Shown here in pieces: positions 50,969 through 62,050 of a DNA stretch of 64,000 bases (position 1 is the first letter of the stretch; the number at the start of each line of letters is the position of its first letter). A model generated the notes under the pieces. That model was not told where the DNA came from. It did no database searches and saw only the letters and a program-made list of their open reading frames with translations. Source of the stretch: Diplonema japonicum (lineage: Eukaryota > Euglenozoa > Diplonemea > Diplonemida > Diplonemidae). A program made the position numbers and the translations under genes. Location: contig OZ025738.1 in NCBI GenBank assembly GCA_964019335.1, positions 186,001-250,000 on the forward strand. Reading direction: 5' to 3'.

Positions 50969-52106
50969 CTAGTTGTAGGAATGCAGGACAGTCGACCACT
51001 GCGACTCGTTGTAATAGAGGGTCCCGGCCCCTACAAAGTCAGCGAGCAGGGCTGCCACGGTCGAGTAGGACTTGTCCCCGAACCCCTGGGTTTGCAGCAG
51101 AAAGCCCTGTTCCTGGCGGGATGCGTAGTGCCACGTCGAGCCGTGACAGACCAGCAGGCACGGGATCACAACCCGTGTGTCGGGGGGGACCGCGACCAGG
51201 GGGGCCTCACCCAAGAAGTGAGTGCACGCCCTGGACATGCAATTGGGGTCAAAATTGGCCTCGCCCTTGGAAAGAAAGCCCAGATGCCGAAGCTCATCCA
51301 GGTCCTCAGGGCCGTCGACGCCTGCATCCTTGGTGAGCCTCCGAAGGGCGACGAGCCCAGTGATCCTGGTTTTCGGCCGCGTCGCTGCGAGATCTCGCTT
51401 GGCCGCGGGGAGTGCGGGACCGTCCTCGGGCTCCGGGCGTTTGTTCCTCTGTGCGTTGTAGGTGATCAGGAGAGGGGTTTTCCCCGAAGGTCTAGCTTTA
51501 TCGCCTCCTGGGGTCTCGGAGTCAAAGAGCGGGTGCTTCCATCCACCTTGGGCGAACGACCACCACTGTTGCTGCACCGGGGTGTTCGGTCCCGAGTGCC
51601 ACTCGTGAGACAGCCGGAGACGCTCGGACTCAGGCAGTGCGTTGTGCGCAGTCACAAGTAGTTGCTCTTGGTTGGCGACAGTCACTTGTTGGTCGGTAGT
51701 TCTGACCGCGTCACGAGCCTCGAGCAGCAGTTGATGTGGAGGGGTGTCCAGGTGCTTCGGGAGGGACCCGACCGCCAGGATCCGTCTCTGGTGTTCGTCC
51801 AAGAGCTCCGGTCGTTGTCGGAAGTAGACCAAGAGACTGAGGTAGCGGTCCATCCGTCTCTGGAGGAGCCTTTCGGTCGAGGGCATCCTGGTCAAGGCCC
51901 TGGGACTGCTCGCGAAGGATGAGAAGCCCTTCGTCGTCGGTGGATGTAGAACTCTTACCACGACGGCTTTCGTGCTCGTATGCAGTGCCGTCGTGCTTCT
52001 TCTTACGCGAGGGTTTGTCCGGGGAGTCCTGCGTGAGGTCGATCACCTCTGGGGCCCCACTTGTTTGAGGAGGGTCAAGGGGGGGCAACTCTCTCGGTTC
52101 GGGCAA
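50969..52106 (-). pseudogene. Element B C-terminal domain and SUMO-interacting-type motif
   Basis: 51711-52106 begins near PEVIDLTQDSPDKPSRKKKH, one VIDLT motif followed by acidic and basic residues as in element A. 50969-51961, in another frame, has NFDPNCMSRACTHFLGEAP, HGSTWHYASRQEQGFLLQ and NESQWSTVL, aligning with the MIRVCKHVLGEEP...TLQW end of element A. A frame change is needed between the two parts. Confidence 0.6.
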
Positions 52107-53166
52107 CGGGCGCCTCCAGGGTCAGTGTTTGGACGCCGACCGCCGGTTGGAGTGTCGCGTGTCCCATGCCGGGAGGCATCGGCGTGTCAATCCCGAGCCC
52201 GATGTCCTGATGGGCGGACTGGGTGCATACCGTAAGCTGGGCGGCCCCAGGGACCGTCACTAGGGCTCCAATCGTCTGGTGGATGCCCAGGGGGCCCCCT
52301 GCCGAATCGGGCGTCGTCGCCTCGACTCGGACTAGAGATGGCTCCGCAGCCGACGTCGATTCCCTCTGGGTGCTAATAACCGGTTGGAGTGTCGCGTGTC
52401 CCATGCCAGACGGCATCGGTGTGTCAAACCCGTGCCCGGTGCAGACCGCGAGCTCAGAGGGTGCCACGCTCGTTGATGGCGGCTGGCACGGTGTCAACTG
52501 CGGCCCAGCATTCGTCCGTCTCAGCAGAGTCACGCGGGGTGTAGAGGCTGCAAGCGATCGCGGTTCTGTAGCCTCCGAAACCGGCCTGGCCGAGGTCGCA
52601 GGCGTCCTCAGTTCTATGGACCTTGTGAATAGCCTGACCTCTGGTGAAACGGGTGTCTGCAGTTCTGCCGACTTCGTGAAAAGCTTGATCGGCGCGGCCA
52701 CGGGCGTCCTCAATTTCGCGTATATTGGGGACAGCTTGCTACTAAGAGGGGATGTCTGGAGGGCTACGGAAGACGAGAACAGCACAGGTGTTGCGGTCGG
52801 GTCCGTCTGACAGGCTGCGACTGCTATCTGTGGCGCAGACTTCCGCAAACTTGCGACCTTCGGGAAAAGTGGGATCGTTCCAACTAAGTCTGTCTGGCTC
52901 GCCGCAGATGTGGTGGCGACAGAGCATCCGGTGTGCACAGCCCGGGCGGCCACAGCGGCAACTAGGGTCACGAAGGTTATGGCGACGGGACGCTCGATGT
53001 GAGCGGTGTGTGTAGTCATAGATGGAGCGGCGGCTGTCGTGTCAGACCACGTGCGAAGCCGTGGTACATCTTCTGAATCTCTTGCATTGTAGAGAAGGGG
53101 ATGCGGTCTACCCCGGCATACTCTGCCAACCAGTTTATGACGGCCCAACCGCATTCCAGGCCCCAA
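52075..53166 (-). pseudogene. Element B low-complexity linker
   Basis: 363 codons rich in Ala, Thr, Pro and Ser, with internal repeats (DTPMPSGMGHATLQP twice; short LRTP, LQTP units). It occupies the position of the Pro-Asp-Val linker of element A but with unrelated sequence, suggesting an unstructured spacer under weak constraint. Confidence 0.55.
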
Positions 53167-53756
53167 CGACCCTCCCCACTTTTGTTGTGCAGGTCGATGG
53201 GGGGCGCAAACACCTGATCCGCGGCATCGGATGGTGAGACCACGGAGGCTGCTCGGGGTAGTGTCCGTCCAGCTAAACCTGAAGAGCTATCCGAGGAGCT
53301 GCCTGAGGAACCACCAAAGGGCTTGCCTGAGGGGCCGTCCGTGGAGTCGCCTGAGGAACCAGCCGAGGGGTTGTCCGGGATGCGGATCCCGATAAAGGGG
53401 ACGTCGCACGAGTCGGATGAGGTCTTTACATATGCCATGCCGTAGAGATCCTCTGGAGGTGGCGCAGTGCTCCACAACAGGAAGTCGTCGATGTAGCGAC
53501 ACGCGTTGCAGAAGCGCTTCAAGGTCTCCCAGTCCTCTTCGGCAAGGAGTTTGTCGATGTACGCGGCCTCCACGGCGTAGCAGAACAGGTTCGCCAGGTC
53601 CGGGGAGGCATTCCCGCCCATGGGAATGCCTTTTACTTGACGAACAGCACGGCGTAGTCTATCCTCGATGCACAGTTCTTCCGAGTGAAGGTTGGCATCG
53701 GGTCTTCCTCCTTTCCCGCGTGCGCATGCTCCTGCCGCATCAGTCCATCCGTTCAC
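53016..53756 (-). pseudogene. Element B reverse transcriptase core and Cys module
   Basis: Motif B GIPMGGNASPDLANL and motif C CRYIDDFLLW with flanks nearly matching element A (TAPPPEDLYGMAYVKTS). Motif A is lost to truncation. After PFIGIRI comes a Gly/Ser-rich spacer in place of the thumb, then ECGWAVINWLAEYAGV, which looks like the active-site Cys helix of a papain-fold peptidase and would precede the His-Trp motif seen in element A. Confidence 0.65.
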
Positions 53757-53800
53757 CAGCGCGTGACGTAGCTCATACGATATCTTTTCTCGTCCGTGTT

Positions 53801-54376
53801 GAGGTCGCCATTAATACCCCCCAAAAAAATAAAACACATGGAACTCGTCCGTAACCAGGGCTAGTGCCGCCCCGCTTCGACGCGGGGTCTCGACTCTCCT
53901 TTATTCTCCTCCCCCAGATCGTCACCAACATTTCGTGTTTTGTCGTCTGATGGGTGCCCCGTGGAGGCGTCCGCACTGGTCTGATTCATTTCTTAAAGGT
54001 TCATTATTTCTTTTTTTCGTGTATCAGTCCACCCACCTTTTCTTTTTTTTTTTTTTTTTTTTTTTGAAAGTCTAAGAACGACAAAAGGGTTCAAGACTGA
54101 AACTCGAGAGGAAAGGAATGTGAGTAGCTCACCCTAAAGTCTAAAAACAACAAAAGGAGCGCCCCTCGTGAAGCTATTAAACTATGATGAGGTGGGAGGA
54201 AAACGAGAATGAATGGGGATGGGGATGAAACTACGGGGGAGCCGGGATGGTCAGGACTTACTTTACAGGTCGAAGTGCTTCGCCCTGGACGCTTTTCGCC
54301 CCTTTTTTTTAAAAAGAAAGAAGAATATATATGAGTTAAAGGAAGTCTTTGTGAGACGCCCCCTTGTTCTCATGCT
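53801..54376. repeat. LINE 3' UTR-type repeat block
   Basis: 53925-54045 matches 9755-9900, 54206-54270 matches 10224-10285, and 54330-54376 matches 10530-10580, in the same order. No gene. Confidence 0.6.
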
Positions 54377-54631
54377 CTACCTGCACCTATCCCCCTTCAG
54401 CAGCGGTTTCTCCTTCTTCGGTGGTCGTGCCGGCCTCCTCCCCAGCTTGGCTACTTTTTCCCTTCTTTCCTTTGCCCATTGCTTCCCCAGCTCCTCCAGG
54501 TCGTACTTGGTCTTCGTTGATGCAAAGATTGCTCTTCTACTCCACCCGATCACCGCCTTCGTCCCTCCGATTGATCGCAGCGTATGTACTCTCTTGCATG
54601 GTTCAGCTGGGAAGGCCCTCCTTCCTTTCAC
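54377..54631 (-). pseudogene. LINE C-terminal fragment
   Basis: KGRRAFPAEPCKRVHTLRSI, then GWSRRAIFASTKTKY and a basic end GDRCR. About 85% identical in protein to 10582-10836. No upstream LINE sequence. Confidence 0.65.
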
Positions 54632-54659
54632 CTTCTTCTGCAGTAGTCAAAGAAGAATA

Positions 54660-54800
54660 AAATCAATTTGCTTCGACAAACGCCCACACTTCTATTCTTT
54701 TTGTATTCTTTTTTATCCGTACCTAACTTGCATCACACTGTCTTACATTAGGGAAATGGGTGGGTTTTGGGGGGTTATGGTTGATCACAGGTGCTTCAGC
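54660..54800. repeat. Dispersed repeat (copy of the 15.08-15.30 kb insertion)
   Basis: ACCTAACTTGCATCACACTG, GGGAAATGGGTGGGTTTTGG and GGTTGATCACAGGTGCTTC, as in the insertion upstream of ART-ankyrin gene 2. Confidence 0.65.
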
Positions 54801-54962
54801 TGTGTAAAACGAAAAAGAAGGGGAAATGATTACCAGAAAAGAAGAAGAAGAAAAAAAAAAAAGAAGAAATACCGAGAGTATTGAAGAGAGTCGCGAAAAA
54901 TACTTTAACTGTGGCAGTATTTTTCTTTTGTGCTACAGTCGCGAAAATGTTCTCATCCTTTT

Positions 54963-56256
54963 TTATAATTTCTGTATACTTACCCCCGATGGCACCTTAG
55001 CCTCGAAGAGCTTGTTAAGATTTTCAGTGCCTCCTCTCAAAACGATGGTTTTTAGTCCTTTGCACTCAGATAAGAAGTAATCACCAATGGAAGAAAAATC
55101 CATCACATTCAAGTCTATGGTTTCTAGTGTTTTGCACCCTAACAAGAAGCCATCACCAATGGAAGAAAGATTGGTCATTGAACTTAAGTCGATAGTTTCT
55201 AGCTTGTTGCAGTAAGACAAGAACCATGACCTATGGAATAAAGATTGGTCATCGAACTCAAGTTGATGGTTTTTAGTTCGTGCACTGAGACAAGAAGTCA
55301 TCACCAAGAGAAGAAAGACTGATCGTTGAACTCAAGTCAATGGTTTTTAGTCTGTAGCACTGAGACAAGAAACCATCACCAATGGAAGATAGATTGGTCA
55401 TCGAACTCAAGTTGATGGTTTCTAGTTCGTTGCAGGAAGACAAGAAGCCATTACCAATAGAAGAAAGACTGATCGTTGAACTCAAGTCGAAGGATTTTAG
55501 TCTGCTGCAGTAAGACAAGAAACCATCACCAATTGAAGATAGGTTGGTCATCGAACTCAAATTGATGGTTTCTAGTTCGTAGCAGTGAGACAAGAAGCCA
55601 TCACCAAGAGCAGAAAGACTGATCGTTGAACTCAAGTCAATGGTTTTTAGTCCGCAACCAGACAAGAAACCACGACCAATGGAAGATAGATTGGTCATCG
55701 AACTCAAGTTGATGGTTTCTAGTCTTTCGCACTTAAATAAAAAGTCATCACCAATGGTAGAAACATTGGGGAGGATGAGTTCAACAGACGTCAGGTGGTC
55801 GCACACTGTAATAAACTCATCGTCTAAACTTGTAACACGGCCTGTGGAGTCGGTGACAACGAGGAACAGAAGTCCAGAAGGAAGGTCCGCCGTCTCCATG
55901 GACAAGACTGTAGAGTCCCCCACCTCCACCACAAGAACCAGCTCAGGGTCAGCTGACACAAGACCCTCAAGCTCAGAAACCACTCCTGAGTTCTCGTCCT
56001 TCAGCTCCTCCAGACGAACGGTTCTCATCTTCGCCTCCACATGGACCACGGAGCCCTCCACGAGCCCAACTTCCTGAAGCTCTTCACCACCTTTCTTGTC
56101 AAGGACCTCACCCTCCCAAACCAGTTTGAACTTGCCTTCGAGTAAGTTTGTGGCACAGGCCACCTTCTTGTACAGGCTCCCCACCGCCTCCTTCCCCGAC
56201 ACTTCCACATCGTGAACCCCGCCTCCCGTCTTCACGAACACTGTCATATCGTTCAT
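54963..56256 (-). pseudogene. Ubiquitin-like/LRR gene G with two one-base deletions
   Basis: ATG at 56256 (MNDMTVFVKTGG). Ubiquitin-like domain, linker (LVLVVEVGDSTVLSM, slightly shorter), and about nine leucine-rich repeats alternating LSSMTNLSSIG and LSSTISLSSLG. The frame breaks near 55284 (GTTCGTGCA, where sisters have one more base) and near 55222 (GACAAGAACCATG). After both losses the LRR reading resumes (LSYCNKLETIDLSSM) to the cap (LRGGTENLNKLFEAKVPSG). If these are sequencing errors the gene would be intact. Confidence 0.75.
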
Positions 56257-56433
56257 TTTCTTTTTTTTTGGTTGTGTTTCTGTTCTGTTAAAGGTGATTT
56301 TCAATCTTCAAAGGCAAATCAATAGGTGGCTGAAAATGATATAAAGTAAAAAAGTTGAAATAATAAAAAAGAATAAATATATGAGTTAAAAGGAAGTCTT
56401 TGTGAGACGCCCCTTGTTCTCATGCTCTATAAA

Positions 56434-56475
56434 AGTGACTGACATCCTCAAAGAGGAGCCTCCCACGTACCAGGA
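56434..56475 (-). repeat. R1-related scrap
   Basis: GTGACTGACATCCTCAAAGA and GGAGCCTCCCACGTACCAGG. Preceded by a LINE 3' UTR piece (56377-56430, GAGTTAAAAGGAAGTCTTTG). Confidence 0.6.
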
Positions 56476-56591
56476 ATCTTGGTGCGGGCTCCTATAAAGA
56501 AGTGAAAAGAAAAGACGAAAAAAAGAGACGCAAAAAACGCAAAAATGTGTGAAAAGAGAAAAGAAGCTTCAATAAACGGCCCGTATACTTA

Positions 56592-56735
56592 CTTACTCCT
56601 GCAGGTATCTGAGCCTCTAAGAGCTTCTTAAAAGTTTCAGTGCCTCCTCTCAAAACGATGGTTTCTAGTTTTTCGAAAGATTCATCACATTCAGGTTTCG
56701 CATCCCAACAAAGAGCCATAACCAATAGAATAAAT
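56592..56735 (-). pseudogene. LRR gene 3' scrap
   Basis: EKLETIVLRGGTETFKKLLE and AQIPAGVS, the family cap, with one preceding damaged repeat. Confidence 0.7.
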
Positions 56736-56984
56736 ATTTGTTAGTGATCATCCCTGTCGTCGGAGGGTCCTCTTACCCACTACCTGCAAACACAAGGTCC
56801 GGACCAAAGCTTGGTTGGCTATTATGCGTTGCAATGCGGTTTCGTCCTGCCTCGTCGTGTCTTGCGGCCCTAGGGTACAAAGCCTCTTGTTAGTCCGCAG
56901 CCCGGTGTTTGGAAAGGGAGTCAACCACAATGCACAGGTAGGCATGGTCAGATTTGTTTGTGAGCAGATGAAAAAAAAGGGGGG

Positions 56985-57440
56985 GGGGTTTTTTTTGCAA
57001 GTTCCTTTTGGAAAATATTAGCGAAACATAACAAAAAGGGGTAAAAACCAAAACGGATTGTATCAGGAACTCATTTTTTGAAACTATGGAAAGAAACGTA
57101 AAAAAAGAGATGAGATAAAGGAGGTTCCTGTTTTGGAACGTCCCCCTTGTCTCTACTTATCTACCCCTTTCTCCCTTCTGGGGCCTCGGCCTTTCTTTCT
57201 TTTTTGGCTGTGTTGCCTTTCTCAAAGTATCCTCCCTTTCTTCTTGCCACTTTCTGCCCAGTTTCTTAAGGTCCTTCTTGGTTTTCTCTGATGCAAAAAC
57301 TGCCTTCTGTTCCATCCCAGACTCTTCTTCGCACCTATGGTTCTAAGCGCGTGGTTCTTCTTGCTCTCCGCTGGGAAGATCCGCTTGCCTCTGACCTTCT
57401 TCTGTATGCGTGCTGTGTCCCACCCTTCTTGGATTCTTTC
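56985..57440 (-). pseudogene. Dispersed repeat and LINE C-terminal fragment
   Basis: 56985-57105 matches 37465-37585. 57118-57440 has the 3' UTR also seen at 33610 and codes KKVRGKRIFPAESKKNHALR followed by TIGAKKSLGWNRR, the end of the ELxLDFE LINE family. Element A' is inserted just upstream at 57462. Confidence 0.55.
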
Positions 57441-57461
57441 CAGGAGGCCGTGGAAACTCCT

Positions 57462-60298
57462 TTGGTAAACGTTCTTCTTCTTTCAATCGATTGTTATATG
57501 TACTTATAAAATATAAAATATAGCGCGCATTCGACGACACTGATCAAGCGACTGGCACCTTCCGAAGAAGGGCCTCCCACGTCCGCCGGGTTGAGCAGAG
57601 GATGCCCCGGGGCGGCCGTTCCAGTCTGATCATGTCGCACTATAATATATGTTCTCATCTCCAAGGAGAAAAGAGGTTTTTTGCCCTCGTAGCTCGCCGG
57701 GCCAGCACTCTTACTTGCGTAAGGTCTTCGTGGTTCTTGGGGGGTGGCGCTGTCCCACATTATGCCACTGCAGCGTGGTGAAGAACAGCCAGTCAGTGGC
57801 CACGAAGTAGTGATCCTTCAAGGCTCTCATATCTCCGTGCCGCGTGAACTGCTGCCGTCTCTCGACGTCCCCCTTCGCCTTCCAGCCTTCCGAGTCATAC
57901 CTGGCCATGATCCACGTCTTGTCAAAGTCCAGGATGAGGGCGAACCGGACAAACTTCATGTGAATCCCGAGTTCCTTCGCGGTTTTAGGCTCTTCGCCGA
58001 GCACGTGTTTGCAGACCCGTATCATGGCTTCTGGCGTCCACTCCCCTTCCGCTTCGACGATCCCGGCCGTCGCCAGTTTCGTGTGGGAGAGCTTATCTTC
58101 CAGACCCGCTCGATGTTCTTCAGCCAGGGCGTGAACGGCGGCCTTGCCCGACCGTCGGTTCGCCCTGAGGAGGTCCAAGCGGTCTTTCTTCTTTGCGGGC
58201 TCCGCTTGTCCGTCGCACAACTGCCCGCGCTTCGCGCTCTTGGACCGCCATTTGACGAGCAGAGGTGGCTCTGGTGCACGATCTGTGCTGGTCCTTACCA
58301 GCTTGGTGTCGTGGCCAAGGTACACGTCCGGGCATGTGCCTCCCTTTCGCTTCTTCTTGTGGTGGCTTGCGAGGGGCGGGGCCGGGGCTGGGGCTTCGTC
58401 GCCGTCGTGGGTAGTGAGGCATGCCAGTTCCAGCTCCTCCGTCCGTGGCGCAGGTTCCGCCGTTTCCGATGGCGGGGTCGAGGTCGGGGCAGAGACTTTG
58501 TCGCCGTCGTCGCCAGTCAGGTCTATGACCACCCTTTCATTTCCTTGTGCCTCCTGTGGTGTAGGCTCTGTCTTTATCGATGTCGGGGTCGAGATTGGGG
58601 CAGAGGCCACGTCGTCGTCACCGGTCAGGTCTATGACCACCTTCAAATTTCTCTGTGCCTCATCGGTCCCCCGTGGGGCAGGTCTCGCTGATTGAGGATG
58701 GGGGTCGTCGTCTGTTTGCGTCGACTCTGTGGGTGGTGGCTCCAGCATGTACATGTCCCCCTGTGGGGGAGGAGGAGGTTCCGTCGCAGCAGTCAAATCC
58801 GCGGGTGGCTCCAGCATGTACATGTCTCTGCTGTGCTGTGTCAGCTCCGGCATGTACAGGTCGTCTGTAGCCGACAGACCGGCCAGGGGTGAGAATCGTT
58901 CTGGGGTGCGAGGGAAACACGCGATCGTTGCGCTGTGCGCGCGTCTCGGTTGTGATCCGGGGCTTGACGTGCGACCTCTCGTGATGCCCCCACGACCTCG
59001 TTGGTGCCCCGGGACATCGGTCCACAGCAGACTCTGATGGACAGTCGTCGTTATCCGCGTAAAAGAAGAAGAAGCAGAAAAAGAAGGAGGAGAAGTAGAA
59101 GTGCCCCGTCCTGACGCAGTCCTGCTACTGCTTTGCATCTGTCGTTGCGACATCGTCGTCAGAGCTAACGGCACCTAGGGCTTCGCTGTCGTCAAGAGGG
59201 GTGGTGGGGCGACCGCCTCCGTTGAGGGCTCGGGTTGCACCCATGTCGTCGATCCGTGCTGCCCTAGAGGTTCAGACAGGTCCATCTGCACGGGGACTGG
59301 GTCTGTAACGGGGAGGGCATCAGCTTCGGGTAACGGGTCCGAGGCGAGGACCGGGTCAGACGCGGGGACCGGGTCTCTGGTGGAGGCTGCGCCTGATGTA
59401 GGAACCGGGTCTGCGGAGGGGATCGGACTAGAAGCGTGGACCGGGCCTGTGGTGGGGACTGCGTCCGTGACAGAGATCGGGCCAGGCGAACTGACTAGGT
59501 CCGTGGCGTAGACTGGGCCAGTTGTGGGCACTGGGTCGTCATGGACTATCGAGACCGGGCCAGATGCGGGGACCGGATCCGTGACGGGGACCGGGTCAAC
59601 AATCGGGCTATTTGCGGGGACCGGGTCAGCGACTGGGCTGACCGGGTCTGTGATGGGGGCCGTGTCTCCAACCGGGTTGGTTGTGGGGGCCGGGTCCGTG
59701 ACAGGGACCGGGTTAGCTGCGGGGACCGGGTCAGCGACTGGGCTGGTTGCGGGGACTGGATCTGTGGCAGGGGCCGTGTCTGCGACCGGGTTAGCCGTGG
59801 AGACCGGGTCTGTGGTGAGGACCGGGTCAGCGACTGGGTTACTTGCAGGGACCGGGTCAATGACCAAGCTGGTTTCGGGGATCGCGTCTGTGATGTGGGT
59901 CGTGTCTGCGACCGGGCCAGATGCGGGGACCGGGTCCGTGACGGGGACCGGGTCAGCGACTGGGCTGGTTGTGGGGACCGGGTCTGCGACGGGGGCCGTG
60001 TCTGTGACTGGGTTAGCTCGGGTCGGGTCCGTGACGAGGGCCGGGTCCGTGATCGGGCTAGCTGCGGTAACTGGGTCTGTGATGAGGACCGGGTCAGCGA
60101 TTGGGCTAGTCGCGGGGACCGGGTTCGTGACGGGGGCCGTGTCCGCGACCGGTTTAGTCGCGGGGACCAGTCCGCGACCGGATTAGCCGTTGGGGCCGGG
60201 TCCGTGACGGAGACCGGGCCAGATGTATGGACCGGGTCTGCAACGGGGGTCGGGTCAATGCTGTGGACCGGATTAGCGTCTGAGTCCGGACCAGGTGA
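57462..60298 (-). mobile_element. Element A': second, shorter copy of element A
   Basis: About 2.84 kb, nearly identical to the 3' part of element A in inverse orientation (A about 42857-45674). Both share the same 3' end (GAAAGAAGAAGAACGTTTAC) but A' starts later, inside the linker region, as expected for 5' truncation. No target duplication recognised. Confidence 0.85.
57711..60298 (-). pseudogene. Element A' ORF remnant (linker, SIMs, C-terminal domain)
   Basis: 57711-59174 is open: DLYMP/DMYMLEPP repeats, two VVIDLTGDD motifs, HHKKKRKGG and the C-terminal domain, essentially identical to element A. Upstream, a TAG at about 59175 replaces the Trp codon of element A. The linker remains (59175-60298) with its own frame change near 60170. 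Where element A has an 11-bp deletion in the linker, A' is uninterrupted, so the two copies decayed independently. Confidence 0.75.
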
Positions 60299-60739
60299 CC
60301 GTTGCCATCTCTTGTGCCTGCTGCCCGCTCATTTTCTTGTCGTTTGTGTCCCACCCAGCCTTTTTTTTTTTTTTTTTTGATTTTTTTTTTTTTTTTTTTT
60401 AGAATAAGATCTGTTGGTAAAGGTGGTGGTTTTAGAAAGATGGGGGGGGGGGGAGAAAAGAAGATGTAGATCTCTTAATTATTTCCCTTTCAAGAAAAAA
60501 AAAAAATTCTTTGTTTTCTTTCTTTGTGTTTCTGTTCTGTTATTGGCGATTTTCAAATCAATAGGTGGCTGAAGTGATTAAGGAAAAAAAAGAGGAAAAG
60601 AAAACAAAAAAAAAGTAAAAGTGGAAGAAAAGAGAGCTCAGACTGCTGTGAACGGGAGAAAGCACGAAGAACGAATAGAAAAGCGTGCTAGATTTCATAG
60701 ATATCATCTTCCTTCGCACAACAAGTCTTCTTTTTTATT
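60299..60739. repeat. Poly(T) tract and displaced LRR 5' flank
   Basis: 60361-60400 is almost all T; 60442-60452 is a G-run. 60505-60722 copies the 5' flank of LRR gene D (46005-46222), though here no LRR coding sequence follows it; that gene was probably lost. Confidence 0.55.
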
Positions 60740-61672
60740 CTAATTCTGTATACTTACCCTCTCTGGCACCCAGATCTTTAAGAGCTTGTTAAACGTATCA
60801 GTGCTTCCTTTCGCAATGGTCTTTAGGTTTTTGCAGTCAGACAAGAAGTAATCACCAATGAAAGAAACATTAGTCATTGAACTCAAGTCGATGGTTACTA
60901 GATTGCCACACCCATACAAGAAGCGATTACCAATAGAAGATAAATTGGACATCGCATTCAAGTTGATGGTTTCTAGTTTGTCGCACCCATACAAGAAGCT
61001 ATTACCAATGAAAGAAATATTGGTCATAGAACTCAAGTCGAGGGTTTCTAGATTGCTGCAGCAATACAAGAATTCATCACCAATGGAATTAAGATTGGTC
61101 ATTGAACTCAAGTTGATGGTTTCTAGTCCATTGCACCCTCCTAAAAAGAAACGACGGGTGGCAGAAACATTGGGGAGGATGAGTTCAACAGACGTCAGGT
61201 GGTCGCAATACTGAAGAAACGCAGCGTCTATACTTGTAACACAGCCTGTGGAGTCGGTGACAACGAGGGAGCGAAGTCCAGAAGGAAGGTCTTTCCAGCT
61301 CATGGACAAGACATCGACAGCTGGAGAGTCCCCCACCTCCACCACAAGAACCAGCTCAGGGTCAGCTGACACAAGACCCTCAAGCTCAGAAACCACTCCT
61401 GAGTTCTTGTCCTTCAACTCCTCCAGACGAACGGTTCTTCTCCTGTCCGCCTCCACACGGACCACGGAGCCCTCCACGAGCCCAACTTCCTGAAGCTCTT
61501 CACCGCCGTTCCTGTCAAGGACCTCACCCTCCCAAACCAGTTTGAACCTGCCTTCGAGTAAACCAGCAGCACACCCCGCCTTCTTGTACAGGCTCCCCAC
61601 CGTCTCCTTCCCCGACACTTCCACATCGTGAACCCCGCCTCCCGTCTTCACGAACACTGTCATATCGGTCAT
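60740..61672 (-). CDS. Ubiquitin-like/LRR protein H
   Basis: 310 residues from ATG 61672 (MTDMTVFVKTGG). Complete ubiquitin-like domain, linker (LVLVVEVGDSPAVDVLSM, LPSGLRSLVVTDSTG), about six leucine-rich repeats (NLETLDLSSMTNISFIGNS), and a degenerate cap (KGSTDTFNKLLKIWVPERVS). Same MTDM start as gene D. No frame breaks. The end again coincides with GGGTAAGTATACAG. Confidence 0.8.
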   Translation of the reverse strand: MTDMTVFVKTGGGVHDVEVSGKETVGSLYKKAGCAAGLLEGRFKLVWEGEVLDRNGGEELQEVGLVEGSVVRVEADRRRTVRLEELKDKNSGVVSELEGLVSADPELVLVVEVGDSPAVDVLSMSWKDLPSGLRSLVVTDSTGCVTSIDAAFLQYCDHLTSVELILPNVSATRRFFLGGCNGLETINLSSMTNLNSIGDEFLYCCSNLETLDLSSMTNISFIGNSFLYGCDKLETINLNAMSNLSSIGNRFLYGCGNLVTIDLSSMTNVSFIGDYFLSDCKNLKTIAKGSTDTFNKLLKIWVPERVSIQN

Positions 61673-61729
61673 TCTTTGGTTGCGTTTCTGTTCTGTTAAA
61701 GGTGATTTTCGATGCTCAAGGGGATAAAT

Positions 61730-62020
61730 AAAAGGGGAAATAAAATAAAGAAATGAGTTTAAGAAGGTCTTTGTGAGACGCCTTCCTTCTTCTCACCTGT
61801 CCCCGTTCAGCAGCGATTTCTCCTTCTTCGGTGGTCGCGTTTGTTCCCTTCTTTCCTTTGCCCACTGCTTCCGTTGATGCAGATATTGCTCTTCTACCCC
61901 ACCCGCCGGTTTCTTCGACGATGTTGAAGAGCTGCGCCCACAACGGTGTTCTGCCACGTCCCGTGCCGGCAGCGTTCCCTGAAAAAAAAAAAAAAGGCGA
62001 TGTTTAAGGGCAAATCCCAC
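61730..62020 (-). pseudogene. LINE 3' end fragment
   Basis: 61750-61790 is the GAGTTTAAGAAGGTCTTTGT 3' UTR; upstream the minus strand reads QWAKERRE and KEKSLLNGDR, the C-terminal tail seen at 54377. Heavily degraded. Confidence 0.5.
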
Positions 62021-62050
62021 TCGAGGACCACCCTTAGGGGGGGTGGGGGT

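Larger units (their letters stand above)
50761..53800 (-). mobile_element. Element B: diverged relative of element A
   Basis: Minus-strand order: partial reverse transcriptase, protease-like Cys segment, low-complexity linker, VIDLT motif, C-terminal domain, 3' UTR. The 3' UTR segment GTGCCGGCCCGGCGTGCTAC (about 50920) matches element A (45459-45478). The 5' end is truncated inside the reverse transcriptase; exact borders not resolved. Confidence 0.7.

Noticed and set aside
50963..51661. Plus-strand 232-codon frame
   Set aside because: Antisense to the element B C-terminal domain, which aligns with element A on the minus strand.
57744..58691. 315-codon plus-strand frame (also 44474-45421 minus)
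   Set aside because: Antisense of the element A/A' C-terminal ORF; the sense strand holds the recognisable motifs in both copies.
59541..60380. Open frames rich in DRVRDGDRV or TGSVTGTG
   Set aside because: Alternative-frame readings of the Pro-Asp-Val linker repeat of element A'.
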